A program made the translations under genes and the position numbers. From Cetobacterium sp. 2A (GTDB taxonomy: Bacteria; Fusobacteriota; Fusobacteriia; Fusobacteriales; Fusobacteriaceae), in assembly GCF_014250685.1 (NCBI RefSeq), contig NZ_JACFAJ010000004.1, positions 1 through 64,000 on the forward strand: a stretch of 64,000 nt of DNA. Direction: 5' to 3'. The notes under the pieces were generated by a model. It saw nothing but the letters and a program-made list of their open reading frames with translations, made no database searches and was not told the DNA's origin. How positions within the stretch are numbered: the first letter of the stretch is position 1; each line of letters opens with the position of its first letter. Shown here piece by piece: positions 45,384-53,836 of the stretch.

Positions 45384-46403
45384 ATGGCTAAAATATTTAA
45401 CAAGACTAAAAAAGAGTTTACGCAAATTAACAATCAACTCCTGACAAACTCTGATTTAACTTTTGGAGCTAGGGGACTTATTGGACTTATGCTTTCTAGA
45501 CCAGAGGAATGGGAGTTCAATATGGACGAAATAGCAAGTAATACAAAAGAAAGTTATTATGCTGTTCAAAAATTAATTAAAGAGCTAGAAACAAACAAAT
45601 ATTTATTTAGAATTAAAAGAGGTGTTCCTGGTAAAAAATCAACTTTTGAATGGTTATATTTCTTAAATGAAGTTCCATTTTCTGATTTAGATATCAAAGA
45701 AATTGAAGAGGAATACTTGAAAAATAAGGGTTCCAACGACAATGCGAAAATGACATCATCGTTGCCAACGACAACCCCAATTAGCGACCGTCGCAAAATG
45801 GGGTCATATATAAATACTTATACATGTAAAAATACTTATGTAAATAAGACATGTAACATGTCTATTTCCAAAAACAACCTTGGAACAAATAAAAAAGGGT
45901 TTCCCATCAAAGACAAATGGGAGAAATTTTTAATTGATAATATTTCTGGAATTGATTATCAAACAAATATTCAAAAGCAAATTAGAAAACTAGAAAAGAA
46001 TTGGTCTGAAAAACAAATACAAGATTATTTACTAGAAACATATGCTAGCGGAATTAAACAAAATTTATCTTTAGGACTTATAGCTAAGTTAATTGCTAAT
46101 GGTAAAAGAATTAGAGAAAATAAATATCCTGAAAAGAAAGTTAATAAACAAAATACTATCGAGACTAAAGAACTTATAGCAGCTAAAAATATATCAATTG
46201 AAAAAACTAAAAAATATTTATCTGAACAAAATAAAGTAAAAGTTGAAATTTTAAATGGAACTTCAAATTCAAAAATGGATCCTTTATTAGAAACACTTAT
46301 TCAAAAATATAAAGATATGGGATTAGGATTAGGTTCTGCAACTATGAAAGCTGGAGCAGAATTTTATAACTTACAAAAATCTCAAGGGAGTATTAATGCC
46401 TAA
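45384..46403 (+). CDS. Replication-associated winged-helix protein
   Basis: This 339-residue protein has an N-terminal winged-helix domain (about 20-90, LTFGARGLIGLMLSRPEEW, then EIASNTKESYYAVQKLIKEL) as in many phage and plasmid replication proteins. After a polar linker (115-170), a DnaD-like helical domain occupies about 180-250. AGGAGGG precedes the ATG. It would load or recruit replication proteins. Confidence 0.7.
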   Translation: MAKIFNKTKKEFTQINNQLLTNSDLTFGARGLIGLMLSRPEEWEFNMDEIASNTKESYYAVQKLIKELETNKYLFRIKRGVPGKKSTFEWLYFLNEVPFSDLDIKEIEEEYLKNKGSNDNAKMTSSLPTTTPISDRRKMGSYINTYTCKNTYVNKTCNMSISKNNLGTNKKGFPIKDKWEKFLIDNISGIDYQTNIQKQIRKLEKNWSEKQIQDYLLETYASGIKQNLSLGLIAKLIANGKRIRENKYPEKKVNKQNTIETKELIAAKNISIEKTKKYLSEQNKVKVEILNGTSNSKMDPLLETLIQKYKDMGLGLGSATMKAGAEFYNLQKSQGSINA

Positions 46404-46635
46404 AAGAAACCTTAAAATACAAACTAATATTGAAATTATAGCTAAAGACTATATGAAAATTGCGAGAGTTGAAACCTTGGCTGAACTTAAAAGCACAACA
46501 TATTGGGAATATTACCAAAAAGAAGTGCGTGGATTAAGCAATGTTAAAACTATTGTTAATGTGAATGAAATTATAAAAAAATCTGAAAATATTGAAAACA
46601 TATCGAAAGAAGTGATTCAAAAGTTACTTGAATAG
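46396..46635 (+). CDS. 79-residue protein linked to replication gene
   Basis: The ATG overlaps the end of the previous gene. The sequence is helical and charged (KIQTNIEIIAKDYMKIAR). No known family. Downstream (46640-46740) are AAACG/CGTTT dyads that may belong to the origin. Confidence 0.5.
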   Translation: MPKRNLKIQTNIEIIAKDYMKIARVETLAELKSTTYWEYYQKEVRGLSNVKTIVNVNEIIKKSENIENISKEVIQKLLE

Positions 46636-46762
46636 GTGTCTAAAACGCTTTAAAATCGTTTTTAATAAACTTCATAGATGTTTAATGGATGTTTTATTGT
46701 TAAATGTGTTTAGATGACGTTAAAAACGTTTTTAATCAATGTTTGAGATTATTGGAAAAAAT

Positions 46763-46867
46763 ATGGAGCAATTAATAACATTGAATAATTTAAGGGTAAA
46801 TCAACTTGAAATTATTTTGACAATAAATGAAAAGTTAACAAACATAATTAAAAAACTAATTCTCTGA
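46763..46867 (+). CDS. 34-residue helical peptide (doubtful)
   Basis: An ATG opens 34 codons (MEQLITLNNLRVNQLEIIL...), predicted to be one amphipathic helix. The ribosome site is weak. It could be chance. Confidence 0.25.
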   Translation: MEQLITLNNLRVNQLEIILTINEKLTNIIKKLIL

Positions 46868-47048
46868 TTTAATTAAATGATTAATTCTGATAGAGAAGTT
46901 TTCTTTGAAATAAACAAACCAATTATTTTTAGTTTTTATAGAAATAAAAAAATAAAACTCTTTAAATATAAATTTTATAACTTTAATAACTTTAAATACT
47001 TTAGGATTCATCTAGGCCAGTAAAATCAATGCTTAAAAGTGGGGTATA

Positions 47049-47175
47049 GCGTACATCTTGTAACAATAAAACGTACATCTTGTAACAATGAAGCGTACAT
47101 CTTGTAACAATGAAGCGTACATCTTGTAACAAATACCCATACATCTTGTAACATATAGCGTACGTCTTGTAACAA
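47049..47175. repeat. Six iterons of the plasmid origin
   Basis: Copies of CGTACATCTTGTAACA begin near 47049, 47071, 47093, 47115, 47137 and 47158. The spacing is 21-22 bp, two helical turns. The fifth and sixth each have one or two changes. They lie upstream of a Rep_3 initiator gene, which fits an iteron-controlled theta origin. The stretch 46868-47048 is AT-rich and gene-free. Confidence 0.92.
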
Positions 47176-47272
47176 ATATCTTTAAATAGAAATAATTATA
47201 TAGTTGAATTAAAAATAAGTTAATAAACATAATGTTTTCAGGCATTAATTTGTATTTTAAGTTTTCACTATA

Positions 47273-47292
47273 CAAAATGTACGTACATTTTG
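47273..47292. promoter_or_regulatory. Rep autoregulation palindrome
   Basis: CAAAATGTACGTACATTTTG is a perfect 20-bp palindrome. It joins two inverted half-iterons, and the right half continues TGTAACAA. It lies 90 bases before the Rep start, where Rep dimers usually repress their own gene. Confidence 0.8.
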
Positions 47293-47381
47293 TAACAATT
47301 AAAGCGTACCGATATATTTACAAGTACGTTTCACTGTGGTATATTTAATATTGAATATGAAAATTTAGAAAAGGAGTGTTG

Positions 47382-48569
47382 ATGAAAAGCTTAGAAGTTA
47401 AGTATAGTAATGTAATGAATAATGTTTCTTTTGCAGGATTTAAAGAAAAAGAATTAGATCTTTTTTTTAGTATTTGCTTTAAATTAAAAGAATATGGAAC
47501 AGATGAATTAACATTAGAATTTGATGAATTAAGAGAGCTTTCTAATTATCAACATAGAGGATTAGAAAGGTTTTATAAAGATTTAGATCAAGTTTATAGA
47601 AAGTTAATTGAATTGAATTTTAAATATGAAGATGATGAAAAAATTATTAGATTTGTTTTATTTAATAGATATGAAATAAATAAAAAAAATAAAGTTGTAT
47701 CTGTAAAAGTAAATGAAGATTTTAAAAATATATTAAATGATTTGACCAAAATGTATACAAAGTTTGATTTATTAGATTTTGTAAATTTAAAAAGTGTTTA
47801 TTCAAAAAATACTTTTAAATTATTGAAACAATGGGAAGGAACTAAAAGCATAGATTTTCAAATAGAAAACTTAAGAGAAATTCTAGGAGTTCCAATAAGT
47901 TATAATATGGATAATTTTAATAAAAGAGTTTTAAAACCTTTGGAAGAAGAGTTACCACACTGTTTTAAAAACTTAAAAATAGAAAAAATTAGAACGGGCA
48001 GAAAAATAACTAATATAAATTTTAGTTGGGAGAGAAATAAAGAAAAAGAAATAGCGGAGATTGTAGAAATTGAAATATCTTCTAAACTAAATAAAGCCAT
48101 AGATAAAGCTAAACAGAATAGGTATTTAAAAGATATTTTTACAGAAAAAAACATCCATAAATTATCAGAAAAATTTAAAGAAGATAATTTAATTAAAGCT
48201 TTACATTACGCCTATAAAACAGTAAAACAAGAAGTGCCAAATTTCAGTTATTTTTTAAAAATAATTGAATCAGGGACAAAAGAAACTCAAATAAAAATAA
48301 AAATAAATAAAGAAGAGATTGAAATATTAAAAATTGAAGATAAACTTGAAAATGTAGTAGAAACGCTAAAGTCTGAAGAACAAGAATCAGATTTAATATA
48401 TAAAATGTTTTTAAATATGCCAGATGAGATTAAAACTTCAATAATGGAGAAAGCTAAAGATTTATTTTTAAAAGAAATTGGAGCAGATAAAATGAATTCT
48501 ATGTATGAAAAGTTTTTTAGTGCTTCTGAAAAAAAATTAATATTAAAAGTAATTAGGGAGAGTGAATAA
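47382..48569 (+). CDS. Replication initiator, Rep_3/RepB family
   Basis: This 395-residue protein starts MKSLEVKYSNVMNNV after AAGGAG; an upstream in-frame GTG sits on the ribosome site. The two tandem winged-helix domains (about 1-120 and 130-220, with NTFKLLKQWEGTKS and LGVPISYN) are those of iteron-binding initiators. The C-terminal part is long and charged. Upstream iterons support plasmid replication of the prophage. Confidence 0.92.
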   Translation: MKSLEVKYSNVMNNVSFAGFKEKELDLFFSICFKLKEYGTDELTLEFDELRELSNYQHRGLERFYKDLDQVYRKLIELNFKYEDDEKIIRFVLFNRYEINKKNKVVSVKVNEDFKNILNDLTKMYTKFDLLDFVNLKSVYSKNTFKLLKQWEGTKSIDFQIENLREILGVPISYNMDNFNKRVLKPLEEELPHCFKNLKIEKIRTGRKITNINFSWERNKEKEIAEIVEIEISSKLNKAIDKAKQNRYLKDIFTEKNIHKLSEKFKEDNLIKALHYAYKTVKQEVPNFSYFLKIIESGTKETQIKIKINKEEIEILKIEDKLENVVETLKSEEQESDLIYKMFLNMPDEIKTSIMEKAKDLFLKEIGADKMNSMYEKFFSASEKKLILKVIRESE

Positions 48570-48571
48570 TT

Positions 48572-49267
48572 TTGAAAATAATATCCATAAAAAATAATAA
48601 AGGTGGAGTTGGAAAAACTTTTATTACTACCCAATTAGCGGCGGGATTAGCTTATGCAGACAAAAGAGTTCTGATACTAACATCTGATCCACAAAATAAT
48701 GTATTCAATTTTTTATTTAAAGGAGATAAAACTTTTAAGAAAGGACTTAAAGCAGAGGTTTTAAAAAAAGATGGAGAATATTTTAGATTGAGAAGTAATT
48801 TATATTTTCTTCCCTTAGAAGATGTTAAATTCTCTAATCAGTTTTTAAAAGAAGTGGTGGAGTTTATAAAAAGAATAAAAAATGAATTTGACTATATATT
48901 GATAGATAGTATTCCAACATTAAAAATTGATGAAATATTCCTTAATTTATCTGATTATATTATAATCCCAAGTTATGCTGACGAACTAACAACAGAAAGT
49001 ATTTTAGAGCTTCTAAAGACTATAGACGTAAGTAAAGTTAAAGCAATAGTAACTAATAGGTATAAATCAACATCAGCGGTTCAGAAGGCTAATTATACAG
49101 CTTTAAAAAGTGATTTAGAAGGGAGTTCTATATTGTTTACTGATCCTATTGAAAACTTATCTTTTATAGAATTGATGATTCAAAATAAAAAAACTATTTG
49201 GGAATATAATAATACTTTTGCGACTAAAGTGCAAAAGATATTTTTAGAAATACTTAAAGTAATTTAA
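48572..49267 (+). CDS. parA: ParA partition ATPase
   Basis: This 231-residue protein has the deviant Walker A KGGVGKT (residues 10-16) and a Walker B-like YILIDSIP (about 108-115). It is the short type without an N-terminal helix-turn-helix, so repression would come from its partner. It uses a TTG start after AGGGAG. It follows rep by two bases and gives stable inheritance. Confidence 0.92.
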   Translation: MKIISIKNNKGGVGKTFITTQLAAGLAYADKRVLILTSDPQNNVFNFLFKGDKTFKKGLKAEVLKKDGEYFRLRSNLYFLPLEDVKFSNQFLKEVVEFIKRIKNEFDYILIDSIPTLKIDEIFLNLSDYIIIPSYADELTTESILELLKTIDVSKVKAIVTNRYKSTSAVQKANYTALKSDLEGSSILFTDPIENLSFIELMIQNKKTIWEYNNTFATKVQKIFLEILKVI

Positions 49268-49276
49268 TGAAAATTT

Positions 49277-49307
49277 AAAAGCAAGGGACAACTTGTCCCT
49301 TGCTTTT
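49277..49307. other. 31-bp perfect palindrome between parA and parB-like gene
   Basis: Two 15-bp arms (AAAAGCAAGGGACAA and its complement) flank a single C. The T4 at its end could make it a terminator. Its place inside the partition operon also makes it a candidate parS centromere or operator. Confidence 0.75.
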
Positions 49308-49324
49308 GGGGAGAGTGAAATTCG

Positions 49325-49999
49325 GTGAGTAAAGTTAGATTAGATATAAAAAATATGCTTCAAAATTCCATTGATAAGCCTAACGTAAAAAAAGAAGAAG
49401 AATATACTTATGAAGTAGACTCTATTATAAATTTAGATTTAATTAGAGAATTGTCAGATGATAATGAAATAAGTAAATTATTGGTAGATAAGACTAAATC
49501 TTTAATTAACTTACAAATAAAAAATGCCATTTCGTTAGGAGAGATTTTTACATCTGTTTTTGATAAACTATCTAAATCTGGAAGTAAATATGAGGGGTTA
49601 TATGAAAAATGGCTTCAGTTGAATGATATAAATAAAAAGACGGCTTTAAGATATAGAAAAAGATATGAATTATATTCAATGATTAATAATAAAGAAACAA
49701 TAGCAATAATGCCACAAAAATATATAGATATACTTTATTCTGAAGAAGATAAAACTAAATATATAGAGCTGATTGAAAAAGGTGCGACATCAAAAGAAAT
49801 TATAGAGTATATAGATTCACAAGGTATTGTTGAACTCAAAACAGTTAATTTAATAGAGGAAAGAGATGAGATATTTAATCATATTCCTAAGTATTTAAAT
49901 TTTTCAAAAGAGATAAATAGAAAAATAGAAACTTTAGATGAAAAGAAAAAAAGAGATCTACAGAAATATTTGGATAAAATAGATAAAATATTGAATTAG
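49325..49999 (+). CDS. ParB-like partition protein
   Basis: This 224-residue protein lies directly after parA. It uses a GTG start after GGGGAGAG. It is all-helical, with a probable DNA-binding core at about 95-130 (LQLNDINKKTALRYRKRYEL) and a C-terminal coiled part. It lacks a clear ParB nuclease-like N-terminus, so it may be a ParB analogue. The assignment rests mainly on the neighbour. Confidence 0.7.
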   Translation: MSKVRLDIKNMLQNSIDKPNVKKEEEYTYEVDSIINLDLIRELSDDNEISKLLVDKTKSLINLQIKNAISLGEIFTSVFDKLSKSGSKYEGLYEKWLQLNDINKKTALRYRKRYELYSMINNKETIAIMPQKYIDILYSEEDKTKYIELIEKGATSKEIIEYIDSQGIVELKTVNLIEERDEIFNHIPKYLNFSKEINRKIETLDEKKKRDLQKYLDKIDKILN

Positions 50000-50033
50000 G
50001 TTGTTTTTAAATCATAATTTTTGGGAGAGAAAA

Positions 50034-50585
50034 ATGGGAAAGTTAGAAGCTATCAGCAAAATTATTTCGACTGCTATTATTTGTATATCTATAGCTTTAA
50101 TGGTATCAAATAAAAGTGAAAATAAAGAAGTTGAAAGAATAGAAATAACGGAAGTAAGTAAAAATACTTTAAACGATAAAGAAAAAGTTTTTAAGTGGAG
50201 AAGTAAAGTAGATAACAAAAATTTTAATATTAAATACAAAATAACAAATGAATTAGAAAATAAATCAACTTTATTCTATGATAGAGATACTGAAGAAGAG
50301 GGAATTAGGATAACAAATGAATTGTCTAAGGATAAAATAATAATTAAGCCCATGTATGCAAATCATATACAAAGATCTCCTGAAGAAAGGGCTGCAATTT
50401 TTAACGGAAAGTTTAAGAAAAAATATTCTGGATATGAAATCTATAATACAGAAAAACCAAATCCTTCATTCATCTTTTTTAAAAATAAACTGTGTTTAAT
50501 TGAATATTATAAAGTAGATGGAAAATTAAATAAAATTTATGATTTAGTAACAAAAACTATTAACGGTGTTTCACCTAAAGGATAA
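50034..50585 (+). CDS. Membrane-anchored unknown protein (183 aa)
   Basis: From the ATG after GGGAGAG, a single helix (about 8-24, IISTAIICISIALMV) anchors an outside domain rich in Lys and Glu. Its position after the partition genes marks the start of the accessory block. No known family; a surface or exclusion role is possible. Confidence 0.55.
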   Translation: MGKLEAISKIISTAIICISIALMVSNKSENKEVERIEITEVSKNTLNDKEKVFKWRSKVDNKNFNIKYKITNELENKSTLFYDRDTEEEGIRITNELSKDKIIIKPMYANHIQRSPEERAAIFNGKFKKKYSGYEIYNTEKPNPSFIFFKNKLCLIEYYKVDGKLNKIYDLVTKTINGVSPKG

Positions 50586-50626
50586 AATTAATGAAATTAT
50601 TTGGTAGGTTAGAATAAGGAGGGCTA

Positions 50627-50956
50627 ATGTTAACAAGAGAAGAACTTTTAAAAAGTTTAAAAGATAATAAAGAAAAATTAGAAATGTTAGGAGCCTTTAA
50701 AATAGGCATTTTTGGAAGCTATGCTAAAGGAACGGCAACAGAGGATAGCGACATAGATATACTTTTAGAATTAAATCCAGAAGGAGATATTTATGGAAAT
50801 TATTGTAACGTAAAATATTTCTTAGAAGAACTGTATAATAAAAAAGTTGATTTGTTAACAACGAGCCATTTTAGAAGAAATTACAAAACAGAATTAGCAA
50901 AAAAACATAATGAAATAATTCAAAAAAAAATAATGGCGAGTGTTATATATATTTAA
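50627..50956 (+). CDS. MNT-type nucleotidyltransferase
   Basis: This 109-residue protein has GSYAKGTATEDSDIDILLE, where G30-S31 and D42/D44 are the NTP and metal site. A third Asp lies in NKKVDLL. It is the size of MntA antitoxins, which AMPylate a HEPN RNase. No HEPN gene follows. Instead a second nucleotidyltransferase and a Fic protein do, so its target is open. Confidence 0.88.
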   Translation: MLTREELLKSLKDNKEKLEMLGAFKIGIFGSYAKGTATEDSDIDILLELNPEGDIYGNYCNVKYFLEELYNKKVDLLTTSHFRRNYKTELAKKHNEIIQKKIMASVIYI

Positions 50957-50981
50957 GTTGAAATTAATTAGGAGGAATTCC

Positions 50982-51299
50982 ATGATAAATCTAAAGGAAA
51001 TAGAAGAAGTAAAAAATAGATTAGTTGCAGAATTTCATCCTAAAAAAATATATATCTTTGGATCCTATGCTTGGGGAGTTCCAAACGAAGATAGTGACTT
51101 GGATATTATGGTCATTTTAGATAAGTATAATAACAAAATGAGTGAAATAAGAAGAGGATTAAAAGCCCTAAGAGGAATTAGATTTCCTAAAGATGTAATT
51201 ATAAATAATGAGTTAGAATTTATAGAAAATTCTAAGAAAAATTATACGATAGAGAGTGAAATATTAGAAAATGGATATTTATTATACGAAGATAAATAA
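50982..51299 (+). CDS. Second minimal nucleotidyltransferase
   Basis: This 105-residue protein starts at the ATG after AGGAGGA. FGSYAWGVPNEDSDLDIMV carries the GS and D39/D41 site. PKDVIIN supplies the third Asp. It is divergent from the neighbour, so this is not a recent duplication. No HEPN partner is visible. Confidence 0.85.
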   Translation: MINLKEIEEVKNRLVAEFHPKKIYIFGSYAWGVPNEDSDLDIMVILDKYNNKMSEIRRGLKALRGIRFPKDVIINNELEFIENSKKNYTIESEILENGYLLYEDK

Positions 51300-51378
51300 A
51301 TTTGATTGTTAAAAGTATCTAGTGATATAGAAATTGGAGAAAAAATATTAGAAAAAGATTAGACTCAGAGGAGAAAAA

Positions 51379-52101
51379 ATGAAAAATAAATATATTATGT
51401 CAAGAAAAGATAATATTATGTTAGCTAAAAGAAATATTGTTGATTCAATATGGAAAAGTGCAAATTTGGAAGGAATAGCAGTTACTTTTCCAGAAACAGA
51501 AATGATTTTTGATGGTTTAGTAGCAAAAGATATGATTATAAAAGATGTTAATGTAATTATTAATTTAAAGAAAGCATGGGAGTTTATAATAGATTATGCA
51601 GATTATCCGATAGACTTTGGATATATTTGTATGATTAATAAAATTGTAGGATCTGATAATGTTACTCCCTATCCAGGATATATGAGAACATCTGAAGTGA
51701 AGATGGGTGGAACAGAGTGGATTCCAGAAATACCAAATGAAGTTAAGATTAAACAAGATTTAGAAGAAATAAAAAAAATAGAAAATGCAACAGATCAAGC
51801 TATTACCTTAATGCTTTACCTTATGAGAAGTCAAATTTTCTATGATGGAAATAAAAGAACTGCTATGTTAGCAGCAAATCAAGTAATGATACATAATGGA
51901 GCAGGAATTATTTCTATCCCTCTTGAAGAGCAAAAGAATTTTAGAAATGAACTGGTAAAGTTCTACGAAAGTAATGATATGACTGGAATAAAAGAAATGA
52001 TTTATAATAAATGTATTGATGGAATTGATTTTAATATTAAGGAAAATAAAGATTTATTAGATTTTGAGAAAAAATTAAAAGATATGAAAAAAAGTCAGTA
52101 A
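51379..52101 (+). CDS. Fic-family protein with altered active-site His
   Basis: This 240-residue protein has the Fic motif at 152-160 as QIFYDGNKR, where HPFxDGN is usual, so Gln152 replaces the catalytic His. An N-terminal SANLEG (27-32) fits the (S/T)xxxE(G/N) inhibitory motif of autoinhibited Fic enzymes. It may have low or altered transfer activity or act as a regulator. It lies just after two nucleotidyltransferases on the same strand. Confidence 0.85.
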   Translation: MKNKYIMSRKDNIMLAKRNIVDSIWKSANLEGIAVTFPETEMIFDGLVAKDMIIKDVNVIINLKKAWEFIIDYADYPIDFGYICMINKIVGSDNVTPYPGYMRTSEVKMGGTEWIPEIPNEVKIKQDLEEIKKIENATDQAITLMLYLMRSQIFYDGNKRTAMLAANQVMIHNGAGIISIPLEEQKNFRNELVKFYESNDMTGIKEMIYNKCIDGIDFNIKENKDLLDFEKKLKDMKKSQ

Positions 52102-52223
52102 ATTATATGGAGTTGATTAAAAAGAATTCACCAATAATAATATTGAAAAAATAAAAAGGTAGATATATAAATTATTTGGCTACAGAAAATGTAAAATAGC
52201 CTTAAAAATGGGAGTGATGTAAA

Positions 52224-52490
52224 ATGACAAAACAAGAATTTATTAATTTACATCAAGAGAACATGGGGATAGATAGAAAGAAAGAATTTGAAAAATTAAT
52301 GAGTGAACTATTCTCAACATTAGAAGATATTTTAGAAACGGGAGAAGAATTGTCAATAAGAGGATTTGGAGAACTTGAAGTTGTAATTCAAGCAACAAGA
52401 ACTTATAGAAATCTAAAAACAGAAGAGGTTGAGAAAAAAGGAGTTAAATTTAAAGCAGAAAAAGGATTGGTTAAAAAGTCAGTAAAATAA
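52224..52490 (+). CDS. HU/IHF-like DNA-bending protein
   Basis: This 88-residue protein has the HU pattern: N-terminal helices, then LSIRGFGELEVV (about 43-54), an Arg-rich beta arm (RTYRNLKT) and a C-terminal VKFKAEKGL segment. It may assist iteron replication or packaging at cos. Confidence 0.85.
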   Translation: MTKQEFINLHQENMGIDRKKEFEKLMSELFSTLEDILETGEELSIRGFGELEVVIQATRTYRNLKTEEVEKKGVKFKAEKGLVKKSVK

Positions 52491-52684
52491 ACATTGATTT
52501 ATAATTTTTTTATTATCTATATTTCAGAAGTTTTTTAGTCTATGGCTAAAGAGCTTTTTTTTATATAAAAGATGACACTTTAGATATTTTAATTTTAAAA
52601 AGTATATTTTTGAGAATAATTTAAAAGAAAGACTCACATATATTATTAAAATGTTACGTAAAAATGTTTAAAAATAAAAAAAAC

Positions 52685-52713
52685 TTGATTTTTTAGTAAC
52701 AGGGAAGTATAAT
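52685..52713 (+). promoter_or_regulatory. Promoter of the XRE-ImmA-PIN operon
   Basis: TTGATT, 17 bases, TATAAT. The gap 52491-52684 holds no gene. Confidence 0.75.
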
Positions 52714-52721
52714 AATAATAT

Positions 52722-52739
52722 GTTAATAATATTGTTAAC
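52722..52739. promoter_or_regulatory. Operator in the XRE-ImmA-PIN operon
   Basis: GTTAA-N8-TTAAC dyad lies between the promoter and the AGGAGG ribosome site, a usual spot for autorepression by the XRE protein. Confidence 0.55.
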
Positions 52740-52755
52740 TAGGAGGAGAACAGTA

Positions 52756-53064
52756 ATGAACAGTGTAAAAAAAATAAGAGAAAGTAATGGATTAACACAG
52801 GAAAAGGTAGCAAAAATTATGGGTGTAAAAAGAGAGATGGTATCATACTATGAATCAAATACAAGAGAAATTCCTGTAACAAATTTACAAAAGTTACTTA
52901 ATTTTTTAGGAATCAAGTCAGAGGATTTAAAAAAAGGTAGCTATGAAAGAAAAATTCAAGTAGCTTATAGAAAGCATAATATTTCAGAAGAAAATTTCAA
53001 TCAGGTAATTTGGCTAAATAGATTTGTTATGAATCTTTCAGAAATAAAAAAGATAAATGAATGA
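52756..53064 (+). CDS. XRE-family antitoxin/regulator
   Basis: This 102-residue protein has an N-terminal helix-turn-helix (about 10-40, LTQEKVAKIMGVKREMVSYY). I chose the ATG after AGGAGGAG. The C-terminal 45 residues are helical and may contact the peptidase. It overlaps nothing and leads a three-gene operon. Confidence 0.88.
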   Translation: MNSVKKIRESNGLTQEKVAKIMGVKREMVSYYESNTREIPVTNLQKLLNFLGIKSEDLKKGSYERKIQVAYRKHNISEENFNQVIWLNRFVMNLSEIKKINE

Positions 53065-53074
53065 AGAGGAGGTA

Positions 53075-53836
53075 ATGATGAATAGAAATGAAAAACTTCT
53101 AGCTGTTGAAGCTAGAATAAATCTTGGAATAGGTTTATTGGATCCGATAGAAAGTATAGAGAACTTAATTTTTAAAAAAACTGGAATTTCAATTATAAAA
53201 AAAAGAATTCCAGTCGATATATCTGGAATTTGTAGTAGAATTTCAGATGGAATTATGGCGATTTTGGTAAATACAAGCTTTAGTATAGGAAGACAAAATT
53301 TTACAATAGCTCATGAATACTATCACTTGATGTACGACAAAGATTTGGATAAATATGAAAAAGAAAAAGAAGCTAGAGCTAATACATTCGCATCATACTT
53401 TATAATGCCTGAAGCAGCGCTTGATTATTATTTAGAAAAAAAGAAAATATCTAGAAAAAAAGATAGTTTAACTCCAGATGATGTGATAGAAATTTCTGCA
53501 CATTTTAAAATGAGTTATTTGGCTACAATTGTACGTCTAGAAAAAAATGAAAAATTGCTATCAAAAGAAAAAGCTAATGAATATATAGGATTAAATGCAA
53601 AAGAGTTAGCCGTTTCTAATGGAATATTTACTGATTTATATGATGTTACAGAAGAAGAATTTAGTGCAAAAACAGATTATGTTGAAGAGGTAAAAAAAGC
53701 ATTAGAAAATGAAAAAATAACAGTTGGGAAATATGAGGCTTTACTTTTAGAAGGAGGATTTGAAGATGTTGTTTTTGGTTTAGATGAAAATGATTATGGG
53801 GTGGTAGTTGATGGAAGAATCGAAGATTATATGTGA
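53075..53836 (+). CDS. ImmA/IrrE-family metallopeptidase
   Basis: This 253-residue protein has HEYYH at about 80-84 in TIAHEYYHLMYD. The downstream EARANTFASYFIMPE carries the third zinc ligand (Glu). Such enzymes cleave XRE repressors, as ImmA does in ICEBs1, or act as toxin or antitoxin. It would be paired with the upstream XRE gene. AGGAGG precedes the ATG. Confidence 0.9.
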   Translation: MMNRNEKLLAVEARINLGIGLLDPIESIENLIFKKTGISIIKKRIPVDISGICSRISDGIMAILVNTSFSIGRQNFTIAHEYYHLMYDKDLDKYEKEKEARANTFASYFIMPEAALDYYLEKKKISRKKDSLTPDDVIEISAHFKMSYLATIVRLEKNEKLLSKEKANEYIGLNAKELAVSNGIFTDLYDVTEEEFSAKTDYVEEVKKALENEKITVGKYEALLLEGGFEDVVFGLDENDYGVVVDGRIEDYM

